Shown: positions 45,617-54,300, counted from the stretch's first letter. The stretch: 54,300 nt of DNA from Gammaproteobacteria bacterium (GCA_028825335.1 JAPKAI010000006.1:1-54300); one strand, 5' to 3'. Program-made: numbers and translations. The notes: generated from the sequence alone by a model not told the origin.

Positions 45617-46771
45617 TTACAGGCAATGATGACTAATCATCTTTTGCAATACATCGATGCAGGGCTCGATCATATCTATCGACATATACTCATCAGGCTG
45701 GTGGGCCTGATCGATATTGCCGGGGCCCATTATTATAGTGTCCATTCCTAATTCTTGCAGGAAAGAGCCTTCAGTTCCAAATCCTACGCTGATACCCGCG
45801 TGGCCGGTCAGCTTCTCGGCTGTTCTCAATAGGGCGCTGTTCTCATCAGCAAAGAAAGCAGGCACACCGGTAAACAAAGCTTCCAATTCAAATTGTATAC
45901 CTAGTGGATCCATTAGAGTCGCGATCCTATTCCTTATCTCCGCTCGCACAGTTTCGATGTGCATGCCTGGCATCAGCCGAATATCGAATTCCAATTCACA
46001 GTGGCCACAGATTCGATTGGGATTATCGCCGCCATGTATAACACCAAAATTCAGTGTTGGGTGAGGAATGCTGAACAGATCACTGCTGTACCTGTATTTC
46101 AATTCTTCGCGGTAGGCCATTAGATCCGAAATTACCGCATGCATGGCGTCGAGCGCATTGTTACCCAGAGAGGGGTCGGAGGAATGGCCACTCTGTCCCA
46201 ATAATCGAACGGAATCCATCATGATGCCCTTGTGTGCCTTTACCGGCTGCAGGCCGGTCGGCTCACCGATGATAGCGGCGCGTGCTTTAGGTCGGCCCAT
46301 CTGGGCTATACTGCGTGCGCCCTGCATAGATGTCTCCTCGTCCGCCGTCGCGAGAACGATGAGAGGTTCTTTGAAGCTTTTGTCCAAAAGTGGTTTTACT
46401 GCTTCCATGATGATTGGAAAGAAGCCCTTCATGTCAGTAACGCCGAGTCCGAACAGCTTGCCATCGAGCTGAGTAACCTTGAAGGGATCGACCGACCATA
46501 ATCCTTCATCCAGCGGCACGGTGTCAGTGTGACCTGCTAGCACCAGTCCGCCGGGGCCAGAGCCGAGGGTCGCGATTAGATTGAACTTAGTTGTCTTACT
46601 ACCAGGGATTGGAATCAACTCGCATTCAAAACCGAGGGATTCAAATTGTTCCGCCAGGTGGTCTATCACCGGTTTATTACTCATATCGATGCTCGCATTA
46701 GCTGAACTAACGCTGGGCAGGCTTACAACATTATTGAGTTGTTCAAACAGAGATTTTGAATTAATCGACAC
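45617..46771 (-). CDS. argE: Acetylornithine deacetylase
   Basis: A 384-aa M20-family zinc hydrolase that deacetylates N-acetylornithine. Zinc ligands are in VLAGHTDTVPLD (His, Asp), VTDMKGFFPI, ADEETSMQGA (Glu) and near the C-terminus GPGNIDQAHQPDEY (His). The dimerisation domain occupies about 180-290. It sits between phhB (29 bp upstream) and argA on the same strand, pairing two steps of the linear arginine pathway. A close relative (DapE) is less likely given the argA neighbour. Confidence 0.93.
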   Translation of the reverse strand: MSINSKSLFEQLNNVVSLPSVSSANASIDMSNKPVIDHLAEQFESLGFECELIPIPGSKTTKFNLIATLGSGPGGLVLAGHTDTVPLDEGLWSVDPFKVTQLDGKLFGLGVTDMKGFFPIIMEAVKPLLDKSFKEPLIVLATADEETSMQGARSIAQMGRPKARAAIIGEPTGLQPVKAHKGIMMDSVRLLGQSGHSSDPSLGNNALDAMHAVISDLMAYREELKYRYSSDLFSIPHPTLNFGVIHGGDNPNRICGHCELEFDIRLMPGMHIETVRAEIRNRIATLMDPLGIQFELEALFTGVPAFFADENSALLRTAEKLTGHAGISVGFGTEGSFLQELGMDTIIMGPGNIDQAHQPDEYMSIDMIEPCIDVLQKMISHHCL

Positions 46772-46800
46772 GGAAATACTCCAGTCAAAACGTGCGAATG

Positions 46801-47154
46801 TTAAGAGGGGACAGAGAGTTTAGCGATCAAATCGGTCTTCGCGGCCATTATGAAATCATTAACGTGTAGACCATTAATCTTGTGCGTCCACCAGTACACA
46901 GTCACTTTTCCCGATTCAGTAAAGATGGAAGGGTGATGATTCTCGCGCTCGGCCAAAGTAGCTATCTTGTAGGTAAACGCAAATGAATCCTTGAACTCTA
47001 CGAAATGAAATTCGCGAGTCAGTTTTTCTACACCTTCATGGAAACCTCGCTTCCAGCCAGGGACCTTAAGTAATAGGCCATTCGCCTCCTCATCGCTTAC
47101 CAGCGGGGCGCCCATCTGACAGGCTTCGCAGTGCTTCTCGTATAAATTTTCCAT
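46801..47154 (-). CDS. phhB: Pterin-4a-carbinolamine dehydratase
   Basis: A 117-aa enzyme that dehydrates 4a-hydroxytetrahydrobiopterin, usually recycling the cofactor of aromatic amino acid hydroxylases. The active-site pattern NHHPSIFTESGKVTVYWWTH with its His pair near residue 75 is clear. The start ATG 47154 has TAAGGGTG upstream, formed by the end of hemW; a GTG two codons earlier is less likely. A phenylalanine hydroxylase gene is not in the window. Part of the hemW-phhB-argE-argA run. Confidence 0.9.
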   Translation of the reverse strand: MENLYEKHCEACQMGAPLVSDEEANGLLLKVPGWKRGFHEGVEKLTREFHFVEFKDSFAFTYKIATLAERENHHPSIFTESGKVTVYWWTHKINGLHVNDFIMAAKTDLIAKLSVPS

Positions 47155-47162
47155 GGACACCC

Positions 47163-48302
47163 TTAGAGAAATTCTTGTAACAAGCTATTTAGAAGTCGAT
47201 ATCCTTTGTCTGAGGCGGCTATACGACCATCTCGCTTCCGCAGCAGCCCGCCGGCAATCAAGTATTCTACCTTCTTTCCTATAGCGCTAAAAGGCAGCCC
47301 GGTTCTGGATTGAAACATAAGCTCGGAAAATCCATATTTACTGCGAAGGGCGTTCAATAGAAATTCAATGGCGCGCTCATTCGGCAGGATTTCGGTTCGT
47401 TTGATCTTAGACTGAATACTTTTGTTGAGGTAGTGATTCGGCTGTCTATTTTTCTGAGTTCGAACAATGGTATTTGCATGCGCAAGTGTGATCTTGCCAT
47501 GGGCACCTGCTCCTATGCCGAGGTAGTCGCCAAATTCCCAGTAATTTAGGTTGTGCCGTGAATGACAGCCTTGCTTTGAGAATGCCGATACTTCATAACG
47601 GCTATAGCCAGAATTTTCGAGCAGTGCCAGCCCGGCATCCTCCAGAGAATTTAGAATTGGCTCTTCGGGCAGAGTCGGTGGGCGCGCATGGAAGACAGTA
47701 TTGGGTTCGATGGTGAGTTGATACCAGGAGATGTGTAGCGGATCGAAATCAATTGCGCTCTGTAAATCGCTAAGTGCATCGCTAACACTTTGTCTAGGAA
47801 GGCCATGCATCAAATCCAAATTGAAATTATCAAAGCCAGCTTTTCTGGCAAAATCGATCGCACGCTTGGATTCATCCGCCGAATGGATGCGGCCAAGATT
47901 CTTTAACTGACGTTCATCGAAGCTTTGAACGCCGATAGATAGGCGGTTTATCCCGGCTGCGAAATAACCAGAGAATTTGTCTGCCTCTGCCGTGCCTGGG
48001 TTTGCCTCAAGGGTAATTTCACACTCACCGCTTAAAGATGCTTTCGTCTGTATATGCGATAGAATCTTTTCGAATGATTTCACTCCAAATAGACTTGGTG
48101 TGCCCCCGCCGATGAAAATGGATTGTAGCGGACGAGATTCGCAATACTCATAGTCACGATCGAAGTCCTGACAAAGAATCTTTACGTAGTCGCTCTCGGG
48201 GATGTCAGATTGTACTTCATGAGAATTGAAGTCGCAGTAAGGACATTTCTTCACACACCAGGGTATGTGGATGTAGAGACTTAGTGGTGGGAGTTCCAAC
48301 AT
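47163..48302 (-). CDS. hemW: Radical SAM heme chaperone HemW
   Basis: A 379-aa radical SAM protein. The [4Fe-4S] ligands are Cys16, Cys20 and Cys23 in IPWCVKKCPYCDFNSH. The SAM-binding FIGGGTPSLF and GINRLSIGVQSFDERQLKNL follow in the usual order, and the HemN C-terminal domain is present. HemW delivers heme to respiratory proteins; it is distinct from HemN, which has an additional N-terminal segment. It overlaps rdgB by 22 bp, so translation is probably coupled. Confidence 0.93.
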   Translation of the reverse strand: MLELPPLSLYIHIPWCVKKCPYCDFNSHEVQSDIPESDYVKILCQDFDRDYEYCESRPLQSIFIGGGTPSLFGVKSFEKILSHIQTKASLSGECEITLEANPGTAEADKFSGYFAAGINRLSIGVQSFDERQLKNLGRIHSADESKRAIDFARKAGFDNFNLDLMHGLPRQSVSDALSDLQSAIDFDPLHISWYQLTIEPNTVFHARPPTLPEEPILNSLEDAGLALLENSGYSRYEVSAFSKQGCHSRHNLNYWEFGDYLGIGAGAHGKITLAHANTIVRTQKNRQPNHYLNKSIQSKIKRTEILPNERAIEFLLNALRSKYGFSELMFQSRTGLPFSAIGKKVEYLIAGGLLRKRDGRIAASDKGYRLLNSLLQEFL

Positions 48303-48883
48303 TTTAATAGCTGCGTTAGCGCTTGGCCTCGATGGCTGATGGCGTTCTTTACTGCGGCATCCAGCTTTGCAGATGCGCAGCCGTGGCTTAGTACATAGAA
48401 TAGAGGATCATAGCCGAATCCGTTCTCGCCTTCCTCGCTAAACAGTATGCGCCCTTCCCAAGTGCCCTGACAAATCAGTGGCATTGGATCTTTGGCATGT
48501 CGCATATAGGCGATAACGCACTGAAACCTTGCGCTACGATCTACTTCCGCGATGCCTTCCAGCTCACGTAGTAATTTCGCGTTGTTATCAATGTCCTCCT
48601 CTGGGCCATGGGATCCAGCAAAGCGCGCCGAATAGATTCCTGGCTCTCCCTTGAGCGCATCCACCTCTATTCCACTATCATCCGCGATAGCGGGTAGGCC
48701 GGTCGCGAGGCAGGCATGGCGAGCCTTTATCAATGCATTTTCAACAAAACTGAGTCCAGTCTCGTCGGCCTCGCTCACTGAGAATTCCGATTGTGGCAAT
48801 AATTGAACATCTCTGGTTTCGAGAATCGCCTGTAGTTCAACAAGCTTTCCTTTATTGCTGCTAGCCAATACCACTTTATGCAT
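48281..48883 (-). CDS. rdgB: XTP/dITP diphosphatase
   Basis: A 200-aa Ham1-type pyrophosphatase that removes non-canonical purine nucleotides. Landmarks are LASSNKGKLVELQAIL (residues 5-20), PAIADDSGIEVDALKG, PGIYSARFAG and FGYDPLFYV, all conserved. The full length and N-terminal MHKVVLASSN are typical. The 3' end overlaps hemW. Its position between metW and hemW matches the Pseudomonas order. Confidence 0.94.
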   Translation of the reverse strand: MHKVVLASSNKGKLVELQAILETRDVQLLPQSEFSVSEADETGLSFVENALIKARHACLATGLPAIADDSGIEVDALKGEPGIYSARFAGSHGPEEDIDNNAKLLRELEGIAEVDRSARFQCVIAYMRHAKDPMPLICQGTWEGRILFSEEGENGFGYDPLFYVLSHGCASAKLDAAVKNAISHRGQALTQLLKCWNSHH

Positions 48884-48898
48884 TCTTTTAGAAAACCC

Positions 48899-49498
48899 TT
48901 AGTCCGTGTCTTTGCTGATGTGGTAGATAGCAATCTCACCCAAGAGGTTCGGCCAGGCTTTCATGTACCAACTACCCTGATGTTCAAGATCGACTACCGT
49001 TCTAGCCAGCACCTTAATGTTCCGCTCTCTGCATAGCGCATCAAAGTCCTTCACAGTACAGAAATGAATATTCGGTGTGTTATACCAGGAGTGGGGTATA
49101 AATTTTGATACAGGCATGCGACCTCGGCTTGCGAGATACAGACGACTCTTCCAGTTGCCGAAATTCGGGAATGTCACGATGCCGTTCTTGCCGATACGTA
49201 GCATCTCATCGATTAAGTGATCTGGCTTGCTGAGAGCCTGCAGCGTCTGTGCTAATAGAACAGTATCGAAACTCCCCGATCGGAAATTGGAGAGCCCTTC
49301 ATCTAAGTTCTGCTCGATGACATTCGTTCCTCTATCTAGGCAGTGTTGAATATTCGTTTTATCGATCTCCAATCCAATGCCGTGCACATTCTTGGTCGTC
49401 TGCAGGTAATGCAGCAGGCTGCCATCGCCACAACCAAGATCGAGCACTTTACTGTCCGGCTGTATCCACTGTTGAATAATTTCCAGATCAGGACGCAT
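48899..49498 (-). CDS. metW: Methionine biosynthesis protein MetW
   Basis: A 199-aa SAM-dependent methyltransferase-fold protein that partners MetX; in Pseudomonas-type bacteria both are needed for efficient acylation of homoserine. The N-terminus [12 protein letters not shown] and the glycine-rich [15 protein letters not shown] (residues 19-33) are the family signature. It overlaps metX by 11 bp. Its own methyl acceptor, if any, is unknown. Confidence 0.93.
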   Translation of the reverse strand: MRPDLEIIQQWIQPDSKVLDLGCGDGSLLHYLQTTKNVHGIGLEIDKTNIQHCLDRGTNVIEQNLDEGLSNFRSGSFDTVLLAQTLQALSKPDHLIDEMLRIGKNGIVTFPNFGNWKSRLYLASRGRMPVSKFIPHSWYNTPNIHFCTVKDFDALCRERNIKVLARTVVDLEHQGSWYMKAWPNLLGEIAIYHISKDTD

Positions 49499-50690
49499 CG
49501 CTTTCGTTCTCCCGATGCACTCGCTGCAGATAGCCCGAGAGAGCTTCTATATAACGTGGAATAGGAAGCAAGAATGCATCGTGCCCCTGATCCGCCTCGA
49601 TCTCGAGATAGCTCACTTCTCTTCCCGCCTTAAGAAGATCGGCTACTATCTCTCGCGAACGCTCCGGTGGGAATCGCCAATCCGTACTGAACGACATGAG
49701 TAGGAATTTGCAGTCGCTATTGGCAAATGCCTTCGACAGGTCGCCTTTGAAATCCACGGTGGGGTCGAAGTAGTCCAGCGCCTTCGTCATCAGCAAATAG
49801 GTATTTGCATCGAAGTTCTTGGAGAACCGTTCCCCTTGATAGTGCAGATAGCTCTCTACTTGGAAATCCACATCGAATCCAAAGCTTAGCTTTCCTGAGC
49901 GTAGGTCTCTGCCGAAATTCTCAGCCGTATCCTGTTCGAAATTTGAAACTGACTTGCCAAACTTCGCGCGCATGGCACTGTCCGACAAATAGGTGATGTG
50001 CCCGACCATACGCGCAAGCATTAAGCCCTGCTTCGGATAGGTGCCTTTGTCTAGATAGCGTCCCTCGTAAAAATCTCGGTCATTAGTGATCGAGCGCCTG
50101 GCAACTTCATTAAAGGCAATATTTTGCGCCGACAATTTAGGCGCCGCAGCTATGCAGACTGCATGACGAACTTTGTCGGGATAGCTAATCGCCCAACGCA
50201 ATACTTGCATGCCTCCCAGGCTGCCGCCTACAACAGCCGCCCATTCCGAAATCTCCATCCGCTCCATCAGCCGCAGTTGACTACTCACCCAGTCGCGCAC
50301 GGTGACGACAGGAAAATCAGGGCCGTAATACTTGGCGGTCTCGGGATTGATCGAGGTGGGCCCGGTGCTGCCTGCGCATCCACCAAGATTATTCAGGCTA
50401 ACTACGTAGAAGAGATTGGTATCTATCGCCTTTCCCGGCCCGATACAGCTGTCCCACCAGCCTGGTTTGCTATCGCTTTCGCTATGGTAGCCGGCTGCAT
50501 GATGATCGCCGCTGAGGGCATGACAGATGAGAACGGCATTCGTCTTTTCACTATTGAGTTTGCCGTAAGTCTCAACGACTAGCTCATACTCGAGCAATAC
50601 TTTGCCGCTACGAAGAGTTAGAGGCTCATCGAATTTATAGACCTGAGGAGTAACGAGGCCAACTGAATCTGTAGGTATTGAGTCTGGCAT
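49488..50690 (-). CDS. metX: Homoserine O-acyltransferase
   Basis: A 400-aa alpha/beta hydrolase that acylates homoserine at the start of methionine synthesis. The nucleophile Ser lies in [14 protein letters not shown] near residue 152; Asp and His are in the C-terminal third ([19 protein letters not shown]). The early block [17 protein letters not shown] and [14 protein letters not shown] are typical. Whether it uses acetyl-CoA or succinyl-CoA is not decided by eye; MetX partnered with MetW in gammaproteobacteria often uses succinyl-CoA. First gene of metX-metW. Confidence 0.92.
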   Translation of the reverse strand: MPDSIPTDSVGLVTPQVYKFDEPLTLRSGKVLLEYELVVETYGKLNSEKTNAVLICHALSGDHHAAGYHSESDSKPGWWDSCIGPGKAIDTNLFYVVSLNNLGGCAGSTGPTSINPETAKYYGPDFPVVTVRDWVSSQLRLMERMEISEWAAVVGGSLGGMQVLRWAISYPDKVRHAVCIAAAPKLSAQNIAFNEVARRSITNDRDFYEGRYLDKGTYPKQGLMLARMVGHITYLSDSAMRAKFGKSVSNFEQDTAENFGRDLRSGKLSFGFDVDFQVESYLHYQGERFSKNFDANTYLLMTKALDYFDPTVDFKGDLSKAFANSDCKFLLMSFSTDWRFPPERSREIVADLLKAGREVSYLEIEADQGHDAFLLPIPRYIEALSGYLQRVHRENESDAS

Positions 50691-50772
50691 TGCAAATGAT
50701 TTGGGGCTCTTCCCAGTTCTTTTATCTGAATTTTTCCTAACTAGCTGTTAACTAACTCTGTACTAGGCTCTC

Positions 50773-51069
50773 TCAGGAAAGCGTATCCTTGGGTATTTCG
50801 AGCCTAGGGCGAATAGACAGGGGCTTCTTGATGCACAGTCTTTTATGTCGTCCCGCCAGTCCGCTTACTATAGCAATAGCAGTCTGTTTGGTATGAAATA
50901 GTTTCGCTAAAAATCGAATTAGTTGTTTGTTTGCTTTTCCATCAATTGGTTCGGAGGAGATTCGAATTTTCAGATGTTCGCTCACCGGCCCAACTATTCG
51001 ATCTTAATTGGCCTTGGGCTGGACACTGCAGTTCAAGTATAAGGCTTTTTTCTCCCAGCGATAGTGCAT
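50773..51069 (-). pseudogene. yggU: YggU/DUF167 protein interrupted by in-frame TAA
   Basis: From ATG 51069 the frame reads MHYRWEKKALYLNCSVQPKA, then N, a TAA at 51006-51004, then DRIVGPVSEHLKIRISSEPI and the rest of the YggU core with PIDGKANKQLIRFL. Together this is a normal 98-codon DUF167 protein with one Lys/Arg-type codon replaced (AAA to TAA is one step). A restart at GTG 50985 gives 70 aa but loses the first strand and the conserved QPKAS segment. The location after yggT and before metX is the standard one. Nothing else in the frame is damaged. Confidence 0.75.
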
Positions 51070-51118
51070 AGCAAGAACACTTAGTGATATCTAAACCCAG
51101 GTTAAGTCTGAGGGCCAT

Positions 51119-51709
51119 CTAAATTCCGATTATAACCATCGCATGCTGTTGATTGATGCCGAAGGTAGTTAGGATAAAATTTTGAATTATCTGTATAGCT
51201 ATGAAAATAAAGATGGGTGAAAAATCTAGGCCGCCCATAGAAGGAATGATTTTCCGCACCGGCGCCATAATAGGTTCAGTCAGCTGCCAAACTAGTAGCA
51301 ATAGTGGATGAGGGTTCGTGCTGCCCGAAAACATCATAACAAATGACATTATGATTGACGCCAAAATCGCGTAGTAATAGATGTTAACGATAAATAAGAC
51401 GACACCTACGAATGCCCAAGTAATAATAAACCCAGCGCCAGGGATGGTGCCACCATAGAGAATAATTAGCACACAGATCGCGACAACCTCTATGGCAAAA
51501 GCCAATACGAGCGAAGAAAAATCTATGCCCTTGTAGCCTGGGATAACCGACCGAAGAACTCGAACCATCGGATCAGTGATTTTTATTACGGCCTGCGAAA
51601 CGGGATTATAGAAATCGGCCTTAGCGACTTGTAGTAAGAATCGAAGCAGCACGGCTAAAAGATAGATCCCAGTAAGTGTGCTAAAAACTAATGCTGCAGA
51701 GCTGCCCAT
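51119..51709 (-). CDS. yggT: YggT family inner-membrane protein
   Basis: A 196-aa protein made of two YGGT repeats, about 1-95 and 100-190, each with a pair of membrane helices and the conserved PV-x-P pattern (SQAVIKITDPMVRVLRSVIP and WQLTEPIMAPVRKIIPSMGG). Members are linked to osmotic stress and membrane shape (the relatives include CcB3 and YlmG). It lies between proC and yggU on the same strand, in the standard order. Length is complete. Confidence 0.92.
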   Translation of the reverse strand: MGSSAALVFSTLTGIYLLAVLLRFLLQVAKADFYNPVSQAVIKITDPMVRVLRSVIPGYKGIDFSSLVLAFAIEVVAICVLIILYGGTIPGAGFIITWAFVGVVLFIVNIYYYAILASIIMSFVMMFSGSTNPHPLLLLVWQLTEPIMAPVRKIIPSMGGLDFSPIFIFIAIQIIQNFILTTFGINQQHAMVIIGI

Positions 51710-51792
51710 AATGTCACTATCCTAATATTGTAAACTTATCCAAAATAAGTAAAGGAACAGCTGTTCCATATAAAATCTGCGACTAGCTGATG

Positions 51793-52617
51793 CTACGTGC
51801 TATCGGTTTCTTCAGCCAGTTCTACAGACCGGGTTCTAGCCGCCTGCAGGGCTTTGGCAACCAAGCCTCGAAGATCGCCTTCCTCAAATTGTAAGATTGC
51901 TTGTTCAGTTGTACCGCCGGGAGAGGTGACGTTGCGCCGCAACGTGGCAATGTCATCTTCGCTGTATTGCGCGAGCGCAGCTGCGCCAGCCGCTGTATGA
52001 TAGGTGAGTGCTCGTGCCAAATTTTCGCTCAGTCCCATCTCCTTCGCGGTTGCCTGCATCGCTTCCATAAACAGGAAAAAGTAGGCGGGCCCGCTACCAG
52101 AAATTGCCGTAACAATGTCGATGTCTGAATCGGCATCAACCCAAGTGGCGAAGCCCACAGTACTAATAACTTCCTGAGCGAGTTGCTTTTGTTCTTCGGT
52201 AACCTTGGCGTTCGCAAATAGTCCACTTGCGCCCATGCCGACGAGAGCAGGTGTATTAGGCATACAGCGAACGATAGCTGCAGAATCACCAAACCAACTT
52301 TCTAAGTGAGCAGTGGTAATGCCTGCGGCTATCGATACCAGTAGCACCTTGCGATCGCTTAGATCCGCCGCCAATGCCTTACAGGCATCTCTCATCACCT
52401 GTGGCTTAACGGCTAGCACGATCACATTGGCGTTACTTGCTATGTTTGTATTACTACCTGTCTGTATCTTGCAGTCCTGGGCTAGTAACTGAAGCTTGCT
52501 ATCGTCCAGATCACTGGCCCAGATATTCTCAGGCTTAGTGCCTTTGGCGATAAGACCGCGAATGAGGCCATTGGCCATATTTCCGGCGCCAATAAAACCA
52601 ATTTTAGTACTTTTCAA
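51793..52617 (-). CDS. proC: Pyrroline-5-carboxylate reductase
   Basis: A 274-aa NAD(P)H-dependent enzyme, last step of proline synthesis. The Rossmann motif is IGFIGAGNMANGLIRGL (residues 6-22). IVRCMPNTPALVGMGASGLF and the C-terminal signature TAISGSGPAYFFLFMEAM are unmistakable, with VTSPGGTTEQAI near the end. Starts at ATG 52617. It is downstream of yggS but separated by a 382-bp structured spacer that the usual order does not have. Confidence 0.96.
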   Translation of the reverse strand: MKSTKIGFIGAGNMANGLIRGLIAKGTKPENIWASDLDDSKLQLLAQDCKIQTGSNTNIASNANVIVLAVKPQVMRDACKALAADLSDRKVLLVSIAAGITTAHLESWFGDSAAIVRCMPNTPALVGMGASGLFANAKVTEEQKQLAQEVISTVGFATWVDADSDIDIVTAISGSGPAYFFLFMEAMQATAKEMGLSENLARALTYHTAAGAAALAQYSEDDIATLRRNVTSPGGTTEQAILQFEEGDLRGLVAKALQAARTRSVELAEETDST

Positions 52618-52999
52618 AATTTCTCCCTGGCCTGCTCCGAATGCTATTGCTGCTTAGGAAGTGGCCGTAGATCGTCTGGTATTCTAACGTATTTACTCGA
52701 CTCTGAAAAATACATCTCGATATCAATTTCAAGCCCTTCGCTCCAACTGCTACTAAAGGTTCGACAAGAAAACAGCCGCTTCAAGCATTTTTCTGGTCTA
52801 CTGCCTTGCACAGGGATGTGCAGCGATTGCCCGTTAAGGGCAATGCGAGTGCGCCAAAAGCGAGTGAAATGACACTTTTACGCCAGTTTTTGGCACACGA
52901 GATACCGAAAAACTCATGAATGACTTTTTCGGTACAAATTATTTAGAGAAGGCTAGATAACTAGTTTGCTTGGCTCTGAACGCGGCGAAGGATGCTTAG
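52618..52999. other. Structured spacer yggS/proC
   Basis: 382 bp, long for a spacer inside this normally tight gene block. It holds three hairpins (52807-52934, listed as a repeat) and, on the minus strand, an open stretch ending at TAG 52644 whose last 40 codons look coding (FSSSWSEGLEIDIEMYFSES) but have no start. I see no intact gene. Confidence 0.5.
52807..52934. repeat. Cluster of three inverted repeats, possible extragenic element
   Basis: Within 128 bp lie TGCACA-GGGA-TGTGCA (52807-52822), ATTGCCC-GTTAA-GGGCAAT (52826-52844) and a long dyad with 15-bp arms (52903-52917 with 52920-52934; one mismatch, 2-bp centre, arms beginning TACCGAAAAA). The density of perfect dyads suggests a mobile extragenic repeat or a structured RNA rather than simple terminators. 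Confidence 0.55.
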
Positions 53000-53683
53000 C
53001 TAGCTGCGAGGACCGAATATGCCAGTACCGATTCTAATGAGCGTTGAGCCTTCAGCAATAGCCGCCTCAAAATCATTGCTCATACCCATCGATAGCGTGT
53101 CGAACTGTGCATAGCAGGGCTTGAGTCGAGAGTATTCTTTCGCCAATGCTCGAAAAGCTATTCGCTGCGAGTCAGAATCAGGCTCAGCTGCTGGGATCGC
53201 CATCAGGCCGCGTAACTGTAGATTCGGCAGCGCCTGTATACTGTCACAGAGGGCCTCGGCTTCGCCTATTTCTACGCCGGATTTGCTCGTCTCTTGAGAG
53301 AGCTTTACTTGTACGCAGACATTTAGCTTCGCTGCAGAGGGTTCTCGCTGATCGCTGAGACGTCGTGCAATCTTTAAGCGATCAATGCTGTGCACCCATT
53401 GGAAATTCTCGGCTATAGCTTTGGTTTTATTTGCCTGGACAGGCCCTATGAAATGCCAGTTCACGCGTATTGAAGACAAATGCTGGATCTTATCCAGCGC
53501 TTCTTGCAGATAATTTTCGCCGAAGTCCTCAATGCCGGCCTTATTGGCCGCAATAATGCTCTCTACCGAGTGCCGCTTGCTGACGGCCAGCAACTTCACG
53601 CTCGCTGCGCTGCGCTCATATTGGCGTTCAAACCGTTGTAATCGATCGCTTAGCCGCTCAATATTATCTGCTATGGTGGTCAC
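53000..53683 (-). CDS. yggS: PLP homeostasis protein
   Basis: A 227-aa YggS/PROSC-type PLP-binding protein that buffers pyridoxal phosphate. The PLP Lys is in LLAVSKRHSVESIIA near residue 36. FGENYLQEALDKIQHL and WHFIGPVQANKTKAIAENF are family blocks, and LSMGMSNDFEAAIAEGSTLI with RIGTGIFGPR closes the barrel. Length is typical. Divergent from the pilT relic, as yggS is from pilT in many gammaproteobacteria. Confidence 0.95.
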   Translation of the reverse strand: MTTIADNIERLSDRLQRFERQYERSAASVKLLAVSKRHSVESIIAANKAGIEDFGENYLQEALDKIQHLSSIRVNWHFIGPVQANKTKAIAENFQWVHSIDRLKIARRLSDQREPSAAKLNVCVQVKLSQETSKSGVEIGEAEALCDSIQALPNLQLRGLMAIPAAEPDSDSQRIAFRALAKEYSRLKPCYAQFDTLSMGMSNDFEAAIAEGSTLIRIGTGIFGPRS

Positions 53684-53886
53684 GTTTTGATTCGAATTAT
53701 GCGCTAGCTAGGTATCTGATATTCAATACAGGATATGCACTATAGGCGAGCTTGTGATTATTGGCTAGTGGTATCAGGGCTCCGCATCGCTTATGAAAAG
53801 GCTGACGCAAGCGACTGGGGTTAGAAGTTAATTCTCGCGCACCTCTGAACAGTAGAAAAACTATAAAAAGCGGTAAGGAAGGCGCT

Positions 53887-54300
53887 TTGGGTTTACACAT
53901 CACAGCTGGCATGCCACCACTTATTCGTGTTGATGGCGATATCCGTCGGATCAATGTGTCGGAAGTGGGTCACAAAGAATTTTACACGCTCATTTATGAA
54001 ATCATGAGTGATAAGCAGCGGAAAGATTACGAAGAGTTTCTGGAAACCGACTTTTCGATTGAAATTCCAACCTTGTCCGCTTTCGTGCAAATGCCTTTAT
54101 GCAGAATCGTGGTTCCGCTGCAGTTTTTCGTACTATCCCCTCTAAGGTTTTGACCATGGAGCGGTTAGGCATGGGTGAAATCTTCAGGAAGATTTCCGAT
54201 GTGCCTCGAGGATTAGTAGTATTAACCGGGCCAATATTCCGCAAACTTTGTTGAAGAAGCCGGGCGGCGGTCGAGTTGCCGCACATGAAATCATTATAGG
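53887..54300 (+). pseudogene. pilT: Decayed pilus retraction ATPase gene, runs off the window
   Basis: The sequence is clearly PilT but broken in several ways. The N-terminus has no start codon and begins near LHITAGMPPLIRVDGDIRRI. A one-base deletion near 54085 shifts the frame, after which NAFMQNRGSAAVFRTIPSKV and MGEIFRKISDVPRGLVVLTG continue. At about 54233, just before the Walker A, the sequence jumps to a segment about 130 residues further on (QTLLKKPGGGRVAAHEIIIG) in another frame. The Walker A and B and His boxes are therefore missing. The gene continues beyond the window end. Twitching motility from this copy is lost; other copies or pilU cannot be seen here. Confidence 0.88.

Noticed and set aside
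50124-50582. 152-codon open frame on the plus strand
   Set aside because: Antisense to metX, with no recognisable domain and no ribosome binding site.
52780-52917. Signal-peptide-like stretch on the minus strand in the yggS/proC spacer
   Set aside because: It has no start codon in the hydrophobic frame, and the stretch is made up of the inverted repeats themselves.
1-54300. Mobile elements, CRISPR arrays, tRNA or rRNA genes
   Set aside because: No transposase or integrase frame, no regularly spaced repeats, and no recognisable tRNA or rRNA sequence was seen on reading either strand.

Overview
The window reads as chromosome of a free-living type gammaproteobacterium, probably in the broad Pseudomonadales/Cellvibrionales neighbourhood. 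I infer this from gene content and order. The LPS core block waaF-waaC-waaG-waaP-kinase-carbamoyltransferase, then hldE, then the aldo/keto reductase + FAD oxidoreductase pair beside waaA, follows the Pseudomonas core locus. The block pilT-yggS-proC-yggT-yggU-metX-metW-rdgB-hemW follows the same lineage's order. Species cannot be named from sequence reading alone. No rRNA, tRNA, CRISPR array, intact transposon or prophage was seen.

Layout. 1-16 kb: outer-membrane assembly. This holds heptosyltransferases II (3' end only) and I, WaaG, the WaaP heptose kinase, a tandem-kinase protein, an LPS-type carbamoyltransferase, a GT-C-like membrane protein, an LpxL-type acyltransferase, HldE and WaaA. 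An AKR/FAD oxidoreductase pair and PepQ are interleaved. 16-21 kb: the glycine cleavage operon gcvT-gcvH-gcvP (minus strand); its likely regulator gcvR sits apart near 35 kb. 21-25.5 kb: a DUF5916 outer-membrane protein, a secreted thioredoxin-fold protein whose first catalytic Cys codon is an in-frame TGA (candidate selenoprotein), and a stand-alone signal peptidase I. 25.6-31.5 kb: an eroded zone with relics of the large helicase Lhr, an SRPBCC protein, a PspB-like membrane protein and unassigned fragments, between short intact genes (DUF6164, GumN/TraB, a small SutA-like protein, an XRE regulator, a SlyD-like FKBP). 31.5-44.2 kb: a Tat-exported sulfite-oxidase-family protein, DNA polymerase II with no canonical start codon, GcvR, an imelysin-family lipoprotein, a HAD phosphatase, RppH-PtsP, an NRDE protein, and lgt-thyA-folA. 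44.2-54.3 kb: a long minus-strand block of argA, argE, phhB, hemW, rdgB, metW, metX, a broken yggU, yggT, proC and yggS. It ends at a pilT gene ruined by a frameshift and an internal deletion that removes the ATPase motifs.

Two themes stand out. First, the TGA in the peroxiredoxin-like gene falls exactly on the first Cys of a CxxC motif in an otherwise intact frame, and a SECIS-like hairpin follows at the right distance. This is the most interesting signal in the window. Second, dispensable genes are visibly decaying: lhr, pilT, MAPEG, yggU, SRPBCC, PspB-like and paiB all carry nonsense codons, frameshifts or deletions, while housekeeping genes are intact. Several of the in-frame stops are single-step ambers in otherwise well-kept frames. 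These could be recent nonsense mutations, sequencing errors or natural readthrough, and only comparison or protein data would separate these.
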